Shown here: positions 17,554-26,958 of the stretch, piece by piece
How positions within the stretch are numbered: position 1 is the first letter of the stretch
How the letters are laid out: each line of letters opens with the position of its first letter
Assembly: GCF_000337815.1 (NCBI RefSeq)
Contig: NZ_AOLN01000011.1
Coordinates: 434,001 to 498,000 of the forward strand
Source: Haloferax mucosum ATCC BAA-1512
GTDB lineage: Archaea; Halobacteriota; Halobacteria; Halobacteriales; Haloferacaceae
DNA: 64,000 nt
Reading direction: 5' to 3'
Translations under genes and position numbers: made by a program
The notes under the pieces: model-generated
What the model was told of the DNA's origin: nothing
What the model saw: the letters and a program-made list of their open reading frames with translations, nothing else
The model's database searches: none

Positions 17554-18648
17554 TTAGAACCCGCCGAACGCCATCAGGAACAGCGCCAGCGAGATGATGG
17601 CGAAGAGAACGCCGACGAAGTTCTTGATGGTGTCAGTCTCCAGCGCGTTCGACACGTACGGAGCGATTTGGCCGCCGAGAACCGTCGCGGGGACGGTAAA
17701 GACGACCATGTTCCACGGCGTGCTGGCGAGCGACAGCGAGTGACCGCCGACGAGACCACCGCCGAAGACGTGGACGAGCGACGCCAGAATGGCGGTTAGC
17801 GCGACCACGATGTGGTTCGTTCCGATGGCGACGCGGACGGGTACCTTCGTCCCGAGCATCGAGATGATACCGAGTTCGCCGATACCAAAGCCAGCGAGAC
17901 CCTGGAACGTGCCGCCGATGCTGTAGTTGGCGAAGCGACGGAGGTAGCCGCCGCGGGTGTAGCGGTAATCGTCGCCCTCGCGGTCAACACGGGTGACGGT
18001 TCCGTCGTCGGCCGTGTGGACGCCTGCGGGACCGAGCTTTCCGGGGTCGTTCGGGAGATCAGAGGCGGTCCCGCCGTCGGTTGCCGTGGTGTGGTCCGAG
18101 TTCGAACTGGAGCTGGAACCGGGTTCCTCGTGACTGAGGTCGGTGTTGAACAGCAGGTACGACGCCGCGAGGAGCGCGATACCGAGAAGCGCGTGGAAGA
18201 CGACTTCCGGGATGATAAACGAGAGAAGCGCCCCTCCGACGACGAACGGAATCGAACCAGCGACGAGGGTGAGCGCGAGTCGGCGGTCAACGAGTCCGTA
18301 CTGGATGAACGCGACGGCCGAACTCGACAGGCCGAACGCCTCGCTGATGAGACCCACCTTCACCAACGTCGCGGGTTCGAGGGGATGCGCGAAGATGGGG
18401 AAGATGAAGATGAGGAACGGGACGAACAGGGCCGACCCACTGATTCCAACCGTGTTCACGATAGTCGCCCCGGTGACGAACACCGGGAAGAGCCACCAGT
18501 ATTGGAGCCAATAGTCCATATTGGCGTCGGCCGGTGTCGGCGCCATGGTGAACACGGCGGCGAGGAACAGCATGGGTGCGATGAACACGAGAATGTGTTG
18601 GTACTTCAAGAACGACTTCTGGACGTGACTGAGAGACTGAGAGCTCAT
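17554..18648 (-). CDS. TauE/SafE family sulfite/organosulfonate exporter-like membrane protein
   Basis: 364 aa polytopic membrane protein with about eight hydrophobic segments in two related halves. They are separated by an unusually long, Ser/Thr/Asp-rich hydrophilic loop (about residues 170-232). The N-half motif NTVGISGSALFVPFLI and the C-half SIGGTFQGLAGFGIGELG are the duplicated TauE/SafE signature. The ATG at 18648 (MSSQSL) is preferred; the frame remains open upstream without membrane-protein features. The family exports sulfoacetate, sulfite or related anions; two rhodanese genes lie 7 kb away, but a link is only speculation. Confidence 0.88.
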   Translation of the reverse strand: MSSQSLSHVQKSFLKYQHILVFIAPMLFLAAVFTMAPTPADANMDYWLQYWWLFPVFVTGATIVNTVGISGSALFVPFLIFIFPIFAHPLEPATLVKVGLISEAFGLSSSAVAFIQYGLVDRRLALTLVAGSIPFVVGGALLSFIIPEVVFHALLGIALLAASYLLFNTDLSHEEPGSSSSSNSDHTTATDGGTASDLPNDPGKLGPAGVHTADDGTVTRVDREGDDYRYTRGGYLRRFANYSIGGTFQGLAGFGIGELGIISMLGTKVPVRVAIGTNHIVVALTAILASLVHVFGGGLVGGHSLSLASTPWNMVVFTVPATVLGGQIAPYVSNALETDTIKNFVGVLFAIISLALFLMAFGGF

Positions 18649-19059
18649 GGTTCTCGTTGTTTCAGTTCGAAGTAGCCTCCGCGCCCGCTCGTGTGGAGCG
18701 ACGCGACGAAAACAGCCTGCACACCGAATTGTCAGCGGAATCGACCCGCGCGTGTTCACCAACGTCAGAAGGTGCGACCGCATCGCACACCGGGAGTTCC
18801 GGTGTCGAACGACCTGCCAGCCTATCGAACGACGACCGCTCGACTTCGGAGGTCATTCAGGTAATTCCTCCGTTCGGATAGACGTGGTGAACGGCGTGTC
18901 CTGTCGGTTTGTCCGCCGAATTGTGGATCACGGTGGGTCGGGCATAGCGAAGTCCGGGTAATAAGTCTTGATGACGATACAGGTTTTGGGTACTGTCCCC
19001 ACATCAACGGGCGTCGAAAAAGCGGCGACATGTGTTCCGACCCGAAATCTGTGGGCGTC
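18649..19059. other. Intergenic region without a supported gene
   Basis: About 410 nt between the TauE gene start and the end of the Nudix gene, both on the minus strand. Short open frames on both strands lack recognisable composition or homology. It must contain the TauE promoter; the only clear TATA-like candidate on the minus strand (around 18958-18966, GACTTATTA) would imply a leader near 290 nt. Confidence 0.4.
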
Positions 19060-19482
19060 TCAGCGGTCGCAGGCGCGCCCAACGAGTGCGCGTTCATTCT
19101 CGTAGGTGAGTCGTTCGATGGCCTCGTCGGGAGCGACCCACCGGCGTGCATCGACCTCGTCGTCGGGTTCAAACGCTCGTTTTTCGACGAGTCGCATGTG
19201 CCAGACGAAGACGCCTTTCGGACCGCTTCTCGTGGCCGTATCGTCGCCGACGCGGTACTCGTATCGCCCGGCAAAGCGTCCGCATTCGACCTCGCATCTC
19301 GTCTCCTCTGTGACCTCGCGGACGGCGGTTTCGACCAACGTCTCATCGGGTTCGAGCTTTCCTTTCGGAAGCGACCAATCGTCGTACCGGGGTCGGTGAA
19401 CGAGGCAGAGACGACCGTCAGCACGGCGGAGCAGGCCGCCAGCGGCGAACGTCAGCGTCGGTGGGGAGTTAGATGCGTTCAT
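19060..19482 (-). CDS. Nudix hydrolase
   Basis: 140 aa Nudix domain. The box reads GKLEPDETLVETAVREVTEE with the required G-x5-E-x7-R-E-x2-E-E spacing, preceded by WSLP. Such enzymes hydrolyse nucleoside diphosphates linked to another moiety, including damaged nucleotides. Its ATG abuts the uvrB stop codon with no gap (19482/19483), so the two are very likely co-transcribed and translationally coupled. Sanitising of damaged nucleotides would fit that context but is inference. Confidence 0.92.
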   Translation of the reverse strand: MNASNSPPTLTFAAGGLLRRADGRLCLVHRPRYDDWSLPKGKLEPDETLVETAVREVTEETRCEVECGRFAGRYEYRVGDDTATRSGPKGVFVWHMRLVEKRAFEPDDEVDARRWVAPDEAIERLTYENERALVGRACDR

Positions 19483-21567
19483 TCAAGACTCGTCCGGCGG
19501 GGCGAGTCCGGCGTCGTCATCGTCGGGATACTCGGGCGCGACGCCGTCTTCGAGGGCGTCGATGTCGAACTCGCGGCGGAGCGTTTGAATCCGGTCTCGG
19601 ATGTCGGCGGCGAGTTCGAATTCGAGGTTGTCGGCGGCCTCTTGCATCCGGTCTTCGAGGAACGCGACCTGTTCTGCCGCCTCGTCGGCGTCGGCGGGGG
19701 TGTCACCGGAGACGCCACGCGTGTCGGTCTTGCTCCCCGGTAAGTTCGTCTCGCCGACCTCCTTTTCGATGGTCGTCGGTGTGTGGCCGTGTTCCTCGTT
19801 GAACTCCTGTTGGATGCGACGGCGGCGTTGCGTCTCGGAGATTGCGGCCTCCATCGCGTCGGTCATCTCATCGGCGTAGAGGACGACTTCGCCGTTGACG
19901 TTGCGGGCGGCGCGGCCCATCGTCTGGACGAGCGTGGTCTCGGAGCGCAGGAAGCCCTGCTGGTCGGCGTCGAGGATGGCGACGAGCGAGACCTCGGGGA
20001 TGTCGAGTCCTTCGCGGAGCAGGTTGATACCGACGAGTACGTCGATGTCGCCGAGGCGGAGCGAGCGAATGAGTTCGTGGCGTTCGAGCGTGTCCGTCTC
20101 GTCGTGCATGTAGGCCACGTCAACGCCTGCCTCTTCGAGATACTCGGTGAGGTCTTCGGCCATCCGCTTCGTGAGCGTGGTGACGAGGACGCGCTCCTCG
20201 CGGTCGATTCGCTCGTCGATGCGGGCCATCAGGTCGTCGACCTGTCCGGTCGCCTCGGTGACTTCGACGTTCGGGTCCACCAGATGCGTCGGGCGAACGA
20301 TTTGCTCGACGATTTGCTCGGAGTGCTCGCGCTCGTAGTCGCCGGGCGTCGCGGAGACGAACATTGTTTGGCCGACCGTCTCTTCGAACTCTTCGAACGT
20401 CAGCGGGCGGTTGTCGTAGGCCGTTGGGAGGCGAAAGCCGTTTTCCACCAGCGAGTCCTTCCGGGATTTGTCGCCGGCGTACTGGCCCTTGATTTGCGGG
20501 AGCGTGACGTGCGATTCGTCGATGACGGTGAGGAAGTCGTCGGGGAAGTAGTCGAGAAGCGTGTACGGCGCGTCGCCGGGGTCGCGGTCCGAAAGGTGGA
20601 CCGAGTAGTTCTCGATGCCCGAGCAGTGGCCCGTCTCGCGGAGCATCTCGATGTCGAAGGTCGTGCGCTCTTCGATACGCTGTGCGGCCACGAGGTCGCC
20701 CTGTCGCTGGAAGTGCTTGACCCGTTCTTCCATCAGCTCCTCGATTTCGGAGATAGCGCCTTCGAGCTGTTCTTCGGGGATTGAATAGTGTTCTGCCGGG
20801 TGGACGAGGACGGCCGGTTCGGACGATTTGACCTCGCCTTCCAGCGGGTCGAGTTTCAGCATCCGGTCGATTTCGTCGCCCCAGAACTCGATTCGGACGG
20901 CGTAGCGGCCGTACATCGGAAAGACCTCGACGGTGTCGCCGCGGACGCGGAACGTACCCTGCCGGAAGTCAACGTCGTTGCGCTCGTAGTTGAGGTCTAC
21001 GAGGCGTTTGAGGAGGTCGTCGCGGCCGAGTTCTTCGCCGACTTCGAGACGCAAGGACATGTCGGTGTAGTTCTTCGGGTCGCCCAGACCGTAGATTGCG
21101 GAGACCGAGGCGACGACGATAACGTCGTCGCGGGTGAGAAGCGACCGGGTTGCAGAGTGCCGGAGCCGGTCGATTTCCTCGTTTATCGACATGTCCTTGT
21201 CGATGTAGGTGTCGGTCTGTTCGATGTACGCCTCGGGTTGGTAGTAGTCGTAATACGAGACGAAATATTCGACCGCGTTGTCGGGAAAGAGGTTCTTGAA
21301 CTCCTCGTATAGTTGGGCGGCGAGCGTCTTGTTGTGTGCGAGGACGAGCGTCGGTTTCTGAATCGCTTCGACGACCCACGAGACGGTGTTCGTTTTGCCG
21401 GAACCGGTGACACCGAGCAGGGTCTGTACGTCGGCACCCTCGCCGTACCCGCGGGCCAGTGCCTCGATTGCCTCGGGTTGGTCGCCCGCCGGGTCGAACG
21501 GAGCATCGACGTGGAACTCGCGGTCTACCTCGGGTCTATCGGCGGCTAAGGGACCGGACTCGCTCAT
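19483..21567 (-). CDS. uvrB: Excinuclease ABC subunit B
   Basis: 694 aa. UvrB is the damage-verifying helicase-like subunit of bacterial-type nucleotide excision repair. Walker A is GVTGSGKT (about residues 52-59), the beta-hairpin is [14 protein letters not shown], the DExx box is in [11 protein letters not shown], and motif VI is [14 protein letters not shown]-terminal UVR domain ([21 protein letters not shown]) that contacts UvrC is intact. uvrC lies 39 kb away at 58787-60526; uvrA is not in the window. Haloarchaea acquired uvrABC from bacteria and use them for UV repair. It is followed directly by the Nudix gene. Confidence 0.97.
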   Translation of the reverse strand: MSESGPLAADRPEVDREFHVDAPFDPAGDQPEAIEALARGYGEGADVQTLLGVTGSGKTNTVSWVVEAIQKPTLVLAHNKTLAAQLYEEFKNLFPDNAVEYFVSYYDYYQPEAYIEQTDTYIDKDMSINEEIDRLRHSATRSLLTRDDVIVVASVSAIYGLGDPKNYTDMSLRLEVGEELGRDDLLKRLVDLNYERNDVDFRQGTFRVRGDTVEVFPMYGRYAVRIEFWGDEIDRMLKLDPLEGEVKSSEPAVLVHPAEHYSIPEEQLEGAISEIEELMEERVKHFQRQGDLVAAQRIEERTTFDIEMLRETGHCSGIENYSVHLSDRDPGDAPYTLLDYFPDDFLTVIDESHVTLPQIKGQYAGDKSRKDSLVENGFRLPTAYDNRPLTFEEFEETVGQTMFVSATPGDYEREHSEQIVEQIVRPTHLVDPNVEVTEATGQVDDLMARIDERIDREERVLVTTLTKRMAEDLTEYLEEAGVDVAYMHDETDTLERHELIRSLRLGDIDVLVGINLLREGLDIPEVSLVAILDADQQGFLRSETTLVQTMGRAARNVNGEVVLYADEMTDAMEAAISETQRRRRIQQEFNEEHGHTPTTIEKEVGETNLPGSKTDTRGVSGDTPADADEAAEQVAFLEDRMQEAADNLEFELAADIRDRIQTLRREFDIDALEDGVAPEYPDDDDAGLAPPDES

Positions 21568-21655
21568 TGTCAGCCGTTAGGTCGCGGTGTACTTGAGCGA
21601 GGCGGTGCTTGTCACCGGAGGAACGGTTTTCCGCCGCCTCGTCGTACCACTCCGT

Positions 21656-21925
21656 ATGACACGACCTGAACTCGAACGCGCGAGTAATCTGCTCAAGGAG
21701 GCCGCCGAAGCGACCGACGGCGAGACACAACAGCAACTCTACGAGCAGTCCGACCAACTGGCGAAACTGGCGACCCGCGACCAAGGACCGGACCACGGCC
21801 GCCTCGCCCGTCACATGACCGTGCTCCACGACCTCGCGGAAGCACTCGACGGCGACGTTGCGGAGACGGTGCGCGAGGCCCGACAGGAAGTGCTCGAATA
21901 CCGCAAAGACGTGCCGGGCGTCTGA
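21656..21925 (+). CDS. Small helical haloarchaeal protein (DUF7553-like)
   Basis: 89 aa, predicted almost entirely alpha-helical (MTRPELERASNLLKEAAEAT ... TVREARQEVLEYRKDVPGV), no Cys or membrane segments. It is divergent from uvrB with an 88-nt shared upstream region. The ATG at 21656 is preferred over the upstream start at 21587, whose codons read through the promoter. I recall the family as conserved in haloarchaea with unknown function. Confidence 0.72.
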   Translation: MTRPELERASNLLKEAAEATDGETQQQLYEQSDQLAKLATRDQGPDHGRLARHMTVLHDLAEALDGDVAETVREARQEVLEYRKDVPGV

Positions 21926-21994
21926 GACACAACACCGGGTTCGGTGGCTGAAACGCCGTGAAAACGTGCTGAGCGTCTGACGCTCGGCAGACAT

Positions 21995-22015
21995 ACCCCT
22001 TCGTTTCAACTGGAG
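21995..22015 (-). other. ORB-like element (origin recognition box), remote from oriC
   Basis: Read on the minus strand this is CTCCAGTTGAAACGAAGGGG plus T, a strong match to the haloarchaeal/euryarchaeal origin recognition box bound by Orc1/Cdc6. It is identical over 21 bp to the site at 38937-38957. It lies in the 109-nt gap between two convergent genes, about 28 kb from the origin. Confidence 0.65.
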
Positions 22016-22034
22016 CACGAAACCCAGTCAGTTG

Positions 22035-22709
22035 TTAGTCCGAGAACCGAGTTTCAGCTAAAAATATCCGAATGATTCGCTCATCATCTTCATCTTTAGT
22101 TATCTCTTCACCCTCTTTCTTAAATCGGTACAAGAACCCATTGTCTTCCATCTGTTCGTCATTACAAAGATTGTTCGATAACTTGTCTGCCGCTTCTGCG
22201 ACAGAAACCCAACTCTCCAGTACAACCCCAGAGTGTTCATCCAAATCAAGGGCTGCTTGGAAATAGCCCTCTAGATTCTCTTTTATGTCTGTGTTGTATC
22301 CAACAAACGTTCGCAAATATCTATTTTCCTGATATTCAATTACTGATTTATCTTGGTTCTCTTGTTTGTCTGCACTCATTCGTTCATCATATTCATCTTT
22401 TATTTCCACCCATAGGCGATCGATGTGTTCGACCGCGACTTCATGTCTGACGTCTTTGTTATCTTCCGGCGTTATCCGAATGCTGAATTTCTTGTCACCA
22501 TGGAAAGTTACGAGTCCAATAGTTGCAGCCCGGTACAAGCTGCTGTATATCGAATTTTCGTCTGGTACATTTTCTGGTTCGTTGCTCTCTCTAAGCAATT
22601 CATTTCTCAGTCCCTCGGCAGTAAATTGATTCGTCCCAAACTGATCCCAAGCGTCCAAATATGCCTCAGTTAGCTTGTTTATCCCTGGAAGCCGTCCTTC
22701 TTCGACCAT
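22035..22709 (-). CDS. Orphan hypothetical protein in a low-GC islet
   Basis: 224 aa, not recognised. GC content is roughly 40% against about 63% around it, and its codons use A/T third positions, so recent acquisition is likely. The N-terminal part (residues about 15-80: LTEAYLDAWDQFGTNQFTAE ... SLYRAATIGLVTFHGDKKF) has the look of a winged-helix DNA-binding domain, which is a guess from predicted helix-helix-hairpin pattern. The remainder is charged and helical with no transmembrane segment. The start is ATG at 22709 with a very AT-rich promoter (22715-22765). Possible cargo of a former mobile element; no integrase or repeats flank it. Confidence 0.6.
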   Translation of the reverse strand: MVEEGRLPGINKLTEAYLDAWDQFGTNQFTAEGLRNELLRESNEPENVPDENSIYSSLYRAATIGLVTFHGDKKFSIRITPEDNKDVRHEVAVEHIDRLWVEIKDEYDERMSADKQENQDKSVIEYQENRYLRTFVGYNTDIKENLEGYFQAALDLDEHSGVVLESWVSVAEAADKLSNNLCNDEQMEDNGFLYRFKKEGEEITKDEDDERIIRIFLAETRFSD

Positions 22710-22772
22710 GCACCATGTTATTAATTATAAAATATTAAAGTTCCCAATATTACCACATGTAAACCACTCGAT

Positions 22773-23372
22773 TCAGCAGACGTTCTTCGGCTTGACACCC
22801 ATTCCTTCCAGCGTCTCGACGTACTCGTCGTACGCGGCTTCGATTACCGCGTCGGCGGCTTCGCGGGCGACTGCGTCGTCCTCGACGAGGTCGTCGATAG
22901 CGACCTCGATGGTGTCGAGTTGGTCGTTGAGGTCGGATTTGAGCGTGCGGAAGTCGTTAGCGGTCATCGGGTCCGCGTCGCCGACGAAGAAGCCGACCAT
23001 CTGCTCAACGGTCTTCAGTGAGACGAGCGCGCGGGCGAGCGCGCCACCGAGGCGACCGTCGGTCGATTCGAACTCGGAGAGAACATCGTAGACGTTCGGT
23101 TCGTCAGCCGACGGTTCGAAATCAACCGTGTCGGCGTGTTCACGGGCGGTTTCGGCGAGGTTCGAAAAGAGCGCGGCGGCCCCGTCGTTCGGTTCGTCGG
23201 CGGCCCACCGGTCGAACAGGTCGGCGGCGGCGTCCGCCTCGTCGGCGGCCGCGGAGCGAACCGCGTCACCGTCCATCTCGCCGTCGGTGACGGCATAGAG
23301 GGCTTTCGAAGAACCGAGGCGAGACAGCGGCGTCTCGTGTGCGTCGCGGAGCGAGTCGAGGAAATCTGTCAT
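22773..23372 (-). CDS. Haloarchaeal helical protein, possibly ferritin-like/rubrerythrin-type fold
   Basis: 199 aa, normal GC, acidic, Ala-rich and mostly alpha-helical. The N-terminus MTDFLDSLRDAHETPLSRLGSSKALYAVTDGEMD is distinctive and, from memory, belongs to a conserved haloarchaeal family sometimes labelled rubrerythrin-like or transcription antitermination protein. The Glu/His residues needed for a di-iron centre are not obvious to me, so neither label is asserted. It ends with a lone Cys two residues after Asn (KPKNVC). It lies on the same strand as the orphan gene, 63 nt upstream of it. Confidence 0.65.
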   Translation of the reverse strand: MTDFLDSLRDAHETPLSRLGSSKALYAVTDGEMDGDAVRSAAADEADAAADLFDRWAADEPNDGAAALFSNLAETAREHADTVDFEPSADEPNVYDVLSEFESTDGRLGGALARALVSLKTVEQMVGFFVGDADPMTANDFRTLKSDLNDQLDTIEVAIDDLVEDDAVAREAADAVIEAAYDEYVETLEGMGVKPKNVC

Positions 23373-23533
23373 ATTCGCGTGTACGTCCGAGGCGGGTTTG
23401 TACCCATCGGCGGCGGCGAGTTCCGACGGCGCTCTGCGACGGGACGAGACAAGTGAAAATCACATGGAGTCGCTCGACCGACGGTTGTGACCGAAGACAG
23501 GTCGAAACCTAAAAATTATATCAATTTATAATT

Positions 23534-24976
23534 ATGGTAGTTCAAGCCATGGTGAATGTCATCAGGTCTGCGGCGGAGCGTAGTTCGGAACTCGTCGAGC
23601 GCTACCTGCCCGACGCGTTCGTGTTCGCAATCATCCTGACGGGAGTCGCGTACGCGTTGGCGTTCGCATTCGTCTCACCGGGTGCGGAGACGACGCTTGT
23701 CGGACACGCAAGCGGGGTTCTGATGGACGGCTGGTACGGCGGCTTCTGGAACCTGCTTTCGTTCGGGATGCAGATGACGCTGATTTTGATGACGGGGTAC
23801 GCGCTCGCACAAACGCGGCCGGTGGACGTACTTCTCACCAAACTTGCGCGAGTGCCGAGTACCGAACGGGGGGCCGCCGCGCTGGTTCCCGTCGTCGCCG
23901 CGGGCGCGTCGTTCGTTCACTGGGGACTCGGACTGGTCGTCGGCGCGCTGTTCGCGCGGAAGGTAGCAACCGAAGTCCGCGGCATCGACTTCCCAATCGT
24001 CGTCGCGGGCGCGTACGCCGGGTTCGTCGTCTGGCACGGCGGTCTCGCGGGGTCGATTCCACTCCTCTTGAACACCGAGGGCAACTTCCTCATCGAAGCG
24101 GGCATCCTCGATACGACGTTCGGCACCGGCGGGACCATCTTCACTGCGGCGAACCTCGCGCTCGTCGTGGTGGTCGGATTCCTCTTTCTCCCGGCGCTCT
24201 TCGCGTTGATGTACCCGAAGTCGGACGCGAAGAAGACGCCAATCGACCCCGCGGAGTTGGAGGCGGCGGCCGACGGCGGTTCGACCGCATCGGCGACGCT
24301 CGGTGCCGACACGACGCTTGCAACGCGCATCGAACACTCGTCTGTCATCGGTATGGGAATCGGTCTCGTCGGCCTGTTCGCCGTCGGCCTGTACTTCTTG
24401 AACGGCGTGCAGTCGGGAACGATGCCGTGGAACAACCTGAATCTGAACATCGTCAACTTCGCGTTTCTGTTCTTGGGGCTGTCTTTCCACGGGACGCCCA
24501 AGGCGTACATCGAGGCCATCGTCGAAGCGGTCGAAAACGTCTGGGGCATCATCCTCCAGTTCCCCTTCTACGCGGGCATCATGGGTATCATGGCCTACGC
24601 ACCGGACGGCTCTGTGAGTCTGGCGACCCAAATCGCACAGGGCATGGTCGCTGTCGCACCCGACGGGACACTCCCAGCGGTCGCCTTCGTTACGGCCGGT
24701 CTCGTGAACTTCTTCGTCCCGTCTGGTGGGGGCGAGTGGGCCATCATCGGCGAGACGCTCGTCACGGCCGCGAAAGCGTCCGGCGAGTCGATTCCGAGAG
24801 TCGCGGTCGCCGCCGCGTGGGGCGACGCGTGGACCAACATGATTCAGCCGTTTTGGGCCATTCCGCTGCTCGCTATCAGCGGACTGTCGGTCCGCGACAT
24901 CATGGGCTACTGCGTGATGGTGTTGCTCGGTGTGGGCGTCATCGTCGCCGTGGGCGTCAGCGTCCTGCCGATGTGA
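23534..24976 (+). CDS. Short-chain fatty acid transporter (AtoE family)
   Basis: 480 aa polytopic membrane protein with about twelve hydrophobic segments. The stretches YLPDAFVFAIILTG near the N-terminus, WHGGLAGSIPLL, and FFVPSGGGEWAIIGE near residue 400 are characteristic of AtoE/short-chain fatty acid uptake proteins. Substrates would be butyrate, acetoacetate or similar. ATG at 23534 is used; an ATG at 23549 lies at better leaderless distance from the TATA-like AAAATTATATC (23512-23522) and would remove five residues. No CoA transferase is adjacent. Confidence 0.88.
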   Translation: MVVQAMVNVIRSAAERSSELVERYLPDAFVFAIILTGVAYALAFAFVSPGAETTLVGHASGVLMDGWYGGFWNLLSFGMQMTLILMTGYALAQTRPVDVLLTKLARVPSTERGAAALVPVVAAGASFVHWGLGLVVGALFARKVATEVRGIDFPIVVAGAYAGFVVWHGGLAGSIPLLLNTEGNFLIEAGILDTTFGTGGTIFTAANLALVVVVGFLFLPALFALMYPKSDAKKTPIDPAELEAAADGGSTASATLGADTTLATRIEHSSVIGMGIGLVGLFAVGLYFLNGVQSGTMPWNNLNLNIVNFAFLFLGLSFHGTPKAYIEAIVEAVENVWGIILQFPFYAGIMGIMAYAPDGSVSLATQIAQGMVAVAPDGTLPAVAFVTAGLVNFFVPSGGGEWAIIGETLVTAAKASGESIPRVAVAAAWGDAWTNMIQPFWAIPLLAISGLSVRDIMGYCVMVLLGVGVIVAVGVSVLPM

Positions 24977-25030
24977 ACCGCGAAACGAACCGACGAATCG
25001 AATCAGTACCGACCTGAAACCGACGCGGCC

Positions 25031-25891
25031 TCAGTTTCCTTTCTCGACAGGCGCGCCGACGAGGTTGCCCCACTCCGTCCACGAGCCGTCGTAGTTGGTG
25101 ACGTTCTCGTAGCCGAGGAGTTCGTGCAGAGCGAACCACGCGATAGACGAGCGCTCGCCGATGCGGCAATAGGCGATGGTGGACTCGTCGCCTTCGATAC
25201 CTTCGTCGGCGTAGAGGTCGCGGAGTTCGTCGGAGGACTTGAAGGTGCCGTCGGCGTTGACCGTCGCGGCCCACGAGATGTTGCTCGCTCCGGGGATGTG
25301 GCCGCCGCGCTGGGCGGTCTCTTGGAGTCCCGGAGGCGCGAGAATCTCGCCGGAGAACTCTTCGGGCGAGCGAACGTCGACGAGCGGCAGACCCTTATCG
25401 ACCGCCTTTTCGACATCGTCGCGGTAGGCGCGAATATCCTCGAAGGGACCTTTCGCCGCGTAGTCTTGCTCCGAGAAGGACGGCACTTCGTCGGTGGTCG
25501 GATAGTCGTTGTCGAGCCAGTAGTCCCGACCGCCGTTCATGAGACGAACGTTCTCGTGGCCGTAGTACTTGAACTGCCAGTAGGTGTAGGCGGCGAACCA
25601 GTTGGAGTTGTCGCCGTAGAGAACGACCGTCGAATCGGCCGAGATGCCGTGGGAACCGAGGAGGTCCTCGAAGTCCTCCTTCGTCAGCACGTCGCGGGTC
25701 GTCTGGTCCTGCAGTTGGGACTCCCAGTTGAAGCCGATTGCACCGGGGGCGTGGCTCTCGTCGTACGCCTCGGTGTCCACGTCCACTTCGACGAGTCGGT
25801 ACGCCGGGTCGTCGCTCTGGAACTCATCGAGGTGGTCTGCCACCCAGTCCGCAGAGACGAGTACGTCCTTTGCGTAATCGGAGTTTGACAT
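25031..25891 (-). CDS. Thiosulfate sulfurtransferase (two-domain rhodanese)
   Basis: 286 aa with two rhodanese domains. The C-terminal domain has the active loop CRIGERSS, matching thiosulfate-preferring rhodaneses; the N-terminal domain has Asp in LYGDNSNW where the catalytic Cys would be and is inactive, as usual in this family. It transfers sulfane sulfur from thiosulfate to acceptors such as cyanide or thiols. The ATG at 25891 is preferred over upstream extensions that run through the shared promoter. It is divergent from a second rhodanese gene. Confidence 0.93.
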   Translation of the reverse strand: MSNSDYAKDVLVSADWVADHLDEFQSDDPAYRLVEVDVDTEAYDESHAPGAIGFNWESQLQDQTTRDVLTKEDFEDLLGSHGISADSTVVLYGDNSNWFAAYTYWQFKYYGHENVRLMNGGRDYWLDNDYPTTDEVPSFSEQDYAAKGPFEDIRAYRDDVEKAVDKGLPLVDVRSPEEFSGEILAPPGLQETAQRGGHIPGASNISWAATVNADGTFKSSDELRDLYADEGIEGDESTIAYCRIGERSSIAWFALHELLGYENVTNYDGSWTEWGNLVGAPVEKGN

Positions 25892-26142
25892 CGCAATTCT
25901 TCGTACGTAAGCAACCCCCATAACTTTCACAGCGACGGCATGTACGTCCTGACCCCGGGTGATGCGGCAATTATCACCCCAAGATAGGGGGTTGAGCCAC
26001 CGGTTTTGGTCCCGCAACCGCCGTTTTGCGGTCGATAGAGCCACCGTGGTAATAAACCGGCAACATCGTCTGGTACCCCGGACACGGGGCGAGGGATGCA
26101 AAGAGCCACGAACCTAAATCCACGGACGGGATAGGTGGTCGC

Positions 26143-26919
26143 ATGATAGACGTGGTCTCCGCGGCGTGGCTCGCGGACCGACTCGGTGGCGTACGCGTCG
26201 TTGACGTGCGAGACGGCTGGGAGTTCGACGGTATCGGCCACCTTCCGGGAGCCGCCTCGATTCCGTTCGACGAGTTCCGAAGCGCCGACGGCGACGTGGG
26301 GATGCTCCCCGGACGCGACGTGTGGGAACGACTCCTCTCGAACGCAGGCGTCGCGGTCGACGACCACGTGGTCGCCTACGACGACACCCACGGCGTCTTC
26401 GCGGCCCGGTTTCTCGTGACGGCGCTGTTGTACGGCCACGACCCCGAAAAACTGCATCTCCTGGACGGCGACTTCAGCGCGTGGAACCGCGAACGCGAGA
26501 CGACGAGCGACGCGTCCGACGTGGTCGAGACGACCTACGAGGTCTCAGCGCCCGAATCGACGCCACTCGTCGATTTCGAGACCGTCGAAGCGGCGTTGGA
26601 CGACCCGGAAGCGGTCATCGTAGACACCCGTGACCCAGAAGAGTTCGCGGCGGGTCACCTCCCCGGCGCGGCCAACCTCGACTGGCGCGAACTCGTGGAC
26701 GACGAGACACGCGGGCTGAAACCCCGCGACGAACTCGACGCAATTCTGAACGACGTCGGTGTCGCGTCCGACCGGCGAATCATTCTCTACTGCAACACGG
26801 CGCGCCGAATCAGCCACACCTACGTCGTCCTCTCGCACCTCGGCTACGAAACCGTCGAGTTCTACGAGGGAAGCCTGACCGAGTGGAACGCACGAGACGG
26901 TGCGCTCGTCGAAGAGTAG
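26143..26919 (+). CDS. Sulfurtransferase (two-domain rhodanese, CNTARR active loop)
   Basis: 258 aa tandem rhodanese. The C-terminal active-site loop is CNTARRIS, a six-residue loop distinct from the CRIGERS of the divergent neighbour, suggesting a different donor or acceptor. The N-terminal half has YDDTHGVFAAR and lacks Cys. Homologous in layout to the 25031-25891 gene but strongly diverged, so an old duplication or separate acquisition. Start ATG at 26143; the 251-nt region between the two genes carries both promoters. Confidence 0.9.
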   Translation: MIDVVSAAWLADRLGGVRVVDVRDGWEFDGIGHLPGAASIPFDEFRSADGDVGMLPGRDVWERLLSNAGVAVDDHVVAYDDTHGVFAARFLVTALLYGHDPEKLHLLDGDFSAWNRERETTSDASDVVETTYEVSAPESTPLVDFETVEAALDDPEAVIVDTRDPEEFAAGHLPGAANLDWRELVDDETRGLKPRDELDAILNDVGVASDRRIILYCNTARRISHTYVVLSHLGYETVEFYEGSLTEWNARDGALVEE

Positions 26920-26958
26920 TCGTCGCCTGCGACGGCGGGAAGCGGAGTCAGAGGCGGC

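Noticed and set aside
22035-23372. Toxin-antitoxin pair formed by the two adjacent minus-strand genes
   Set aside because: Sizes (224 and 199 aa), very different GC content and lack of any toxin or antitoxin motif do not support it.
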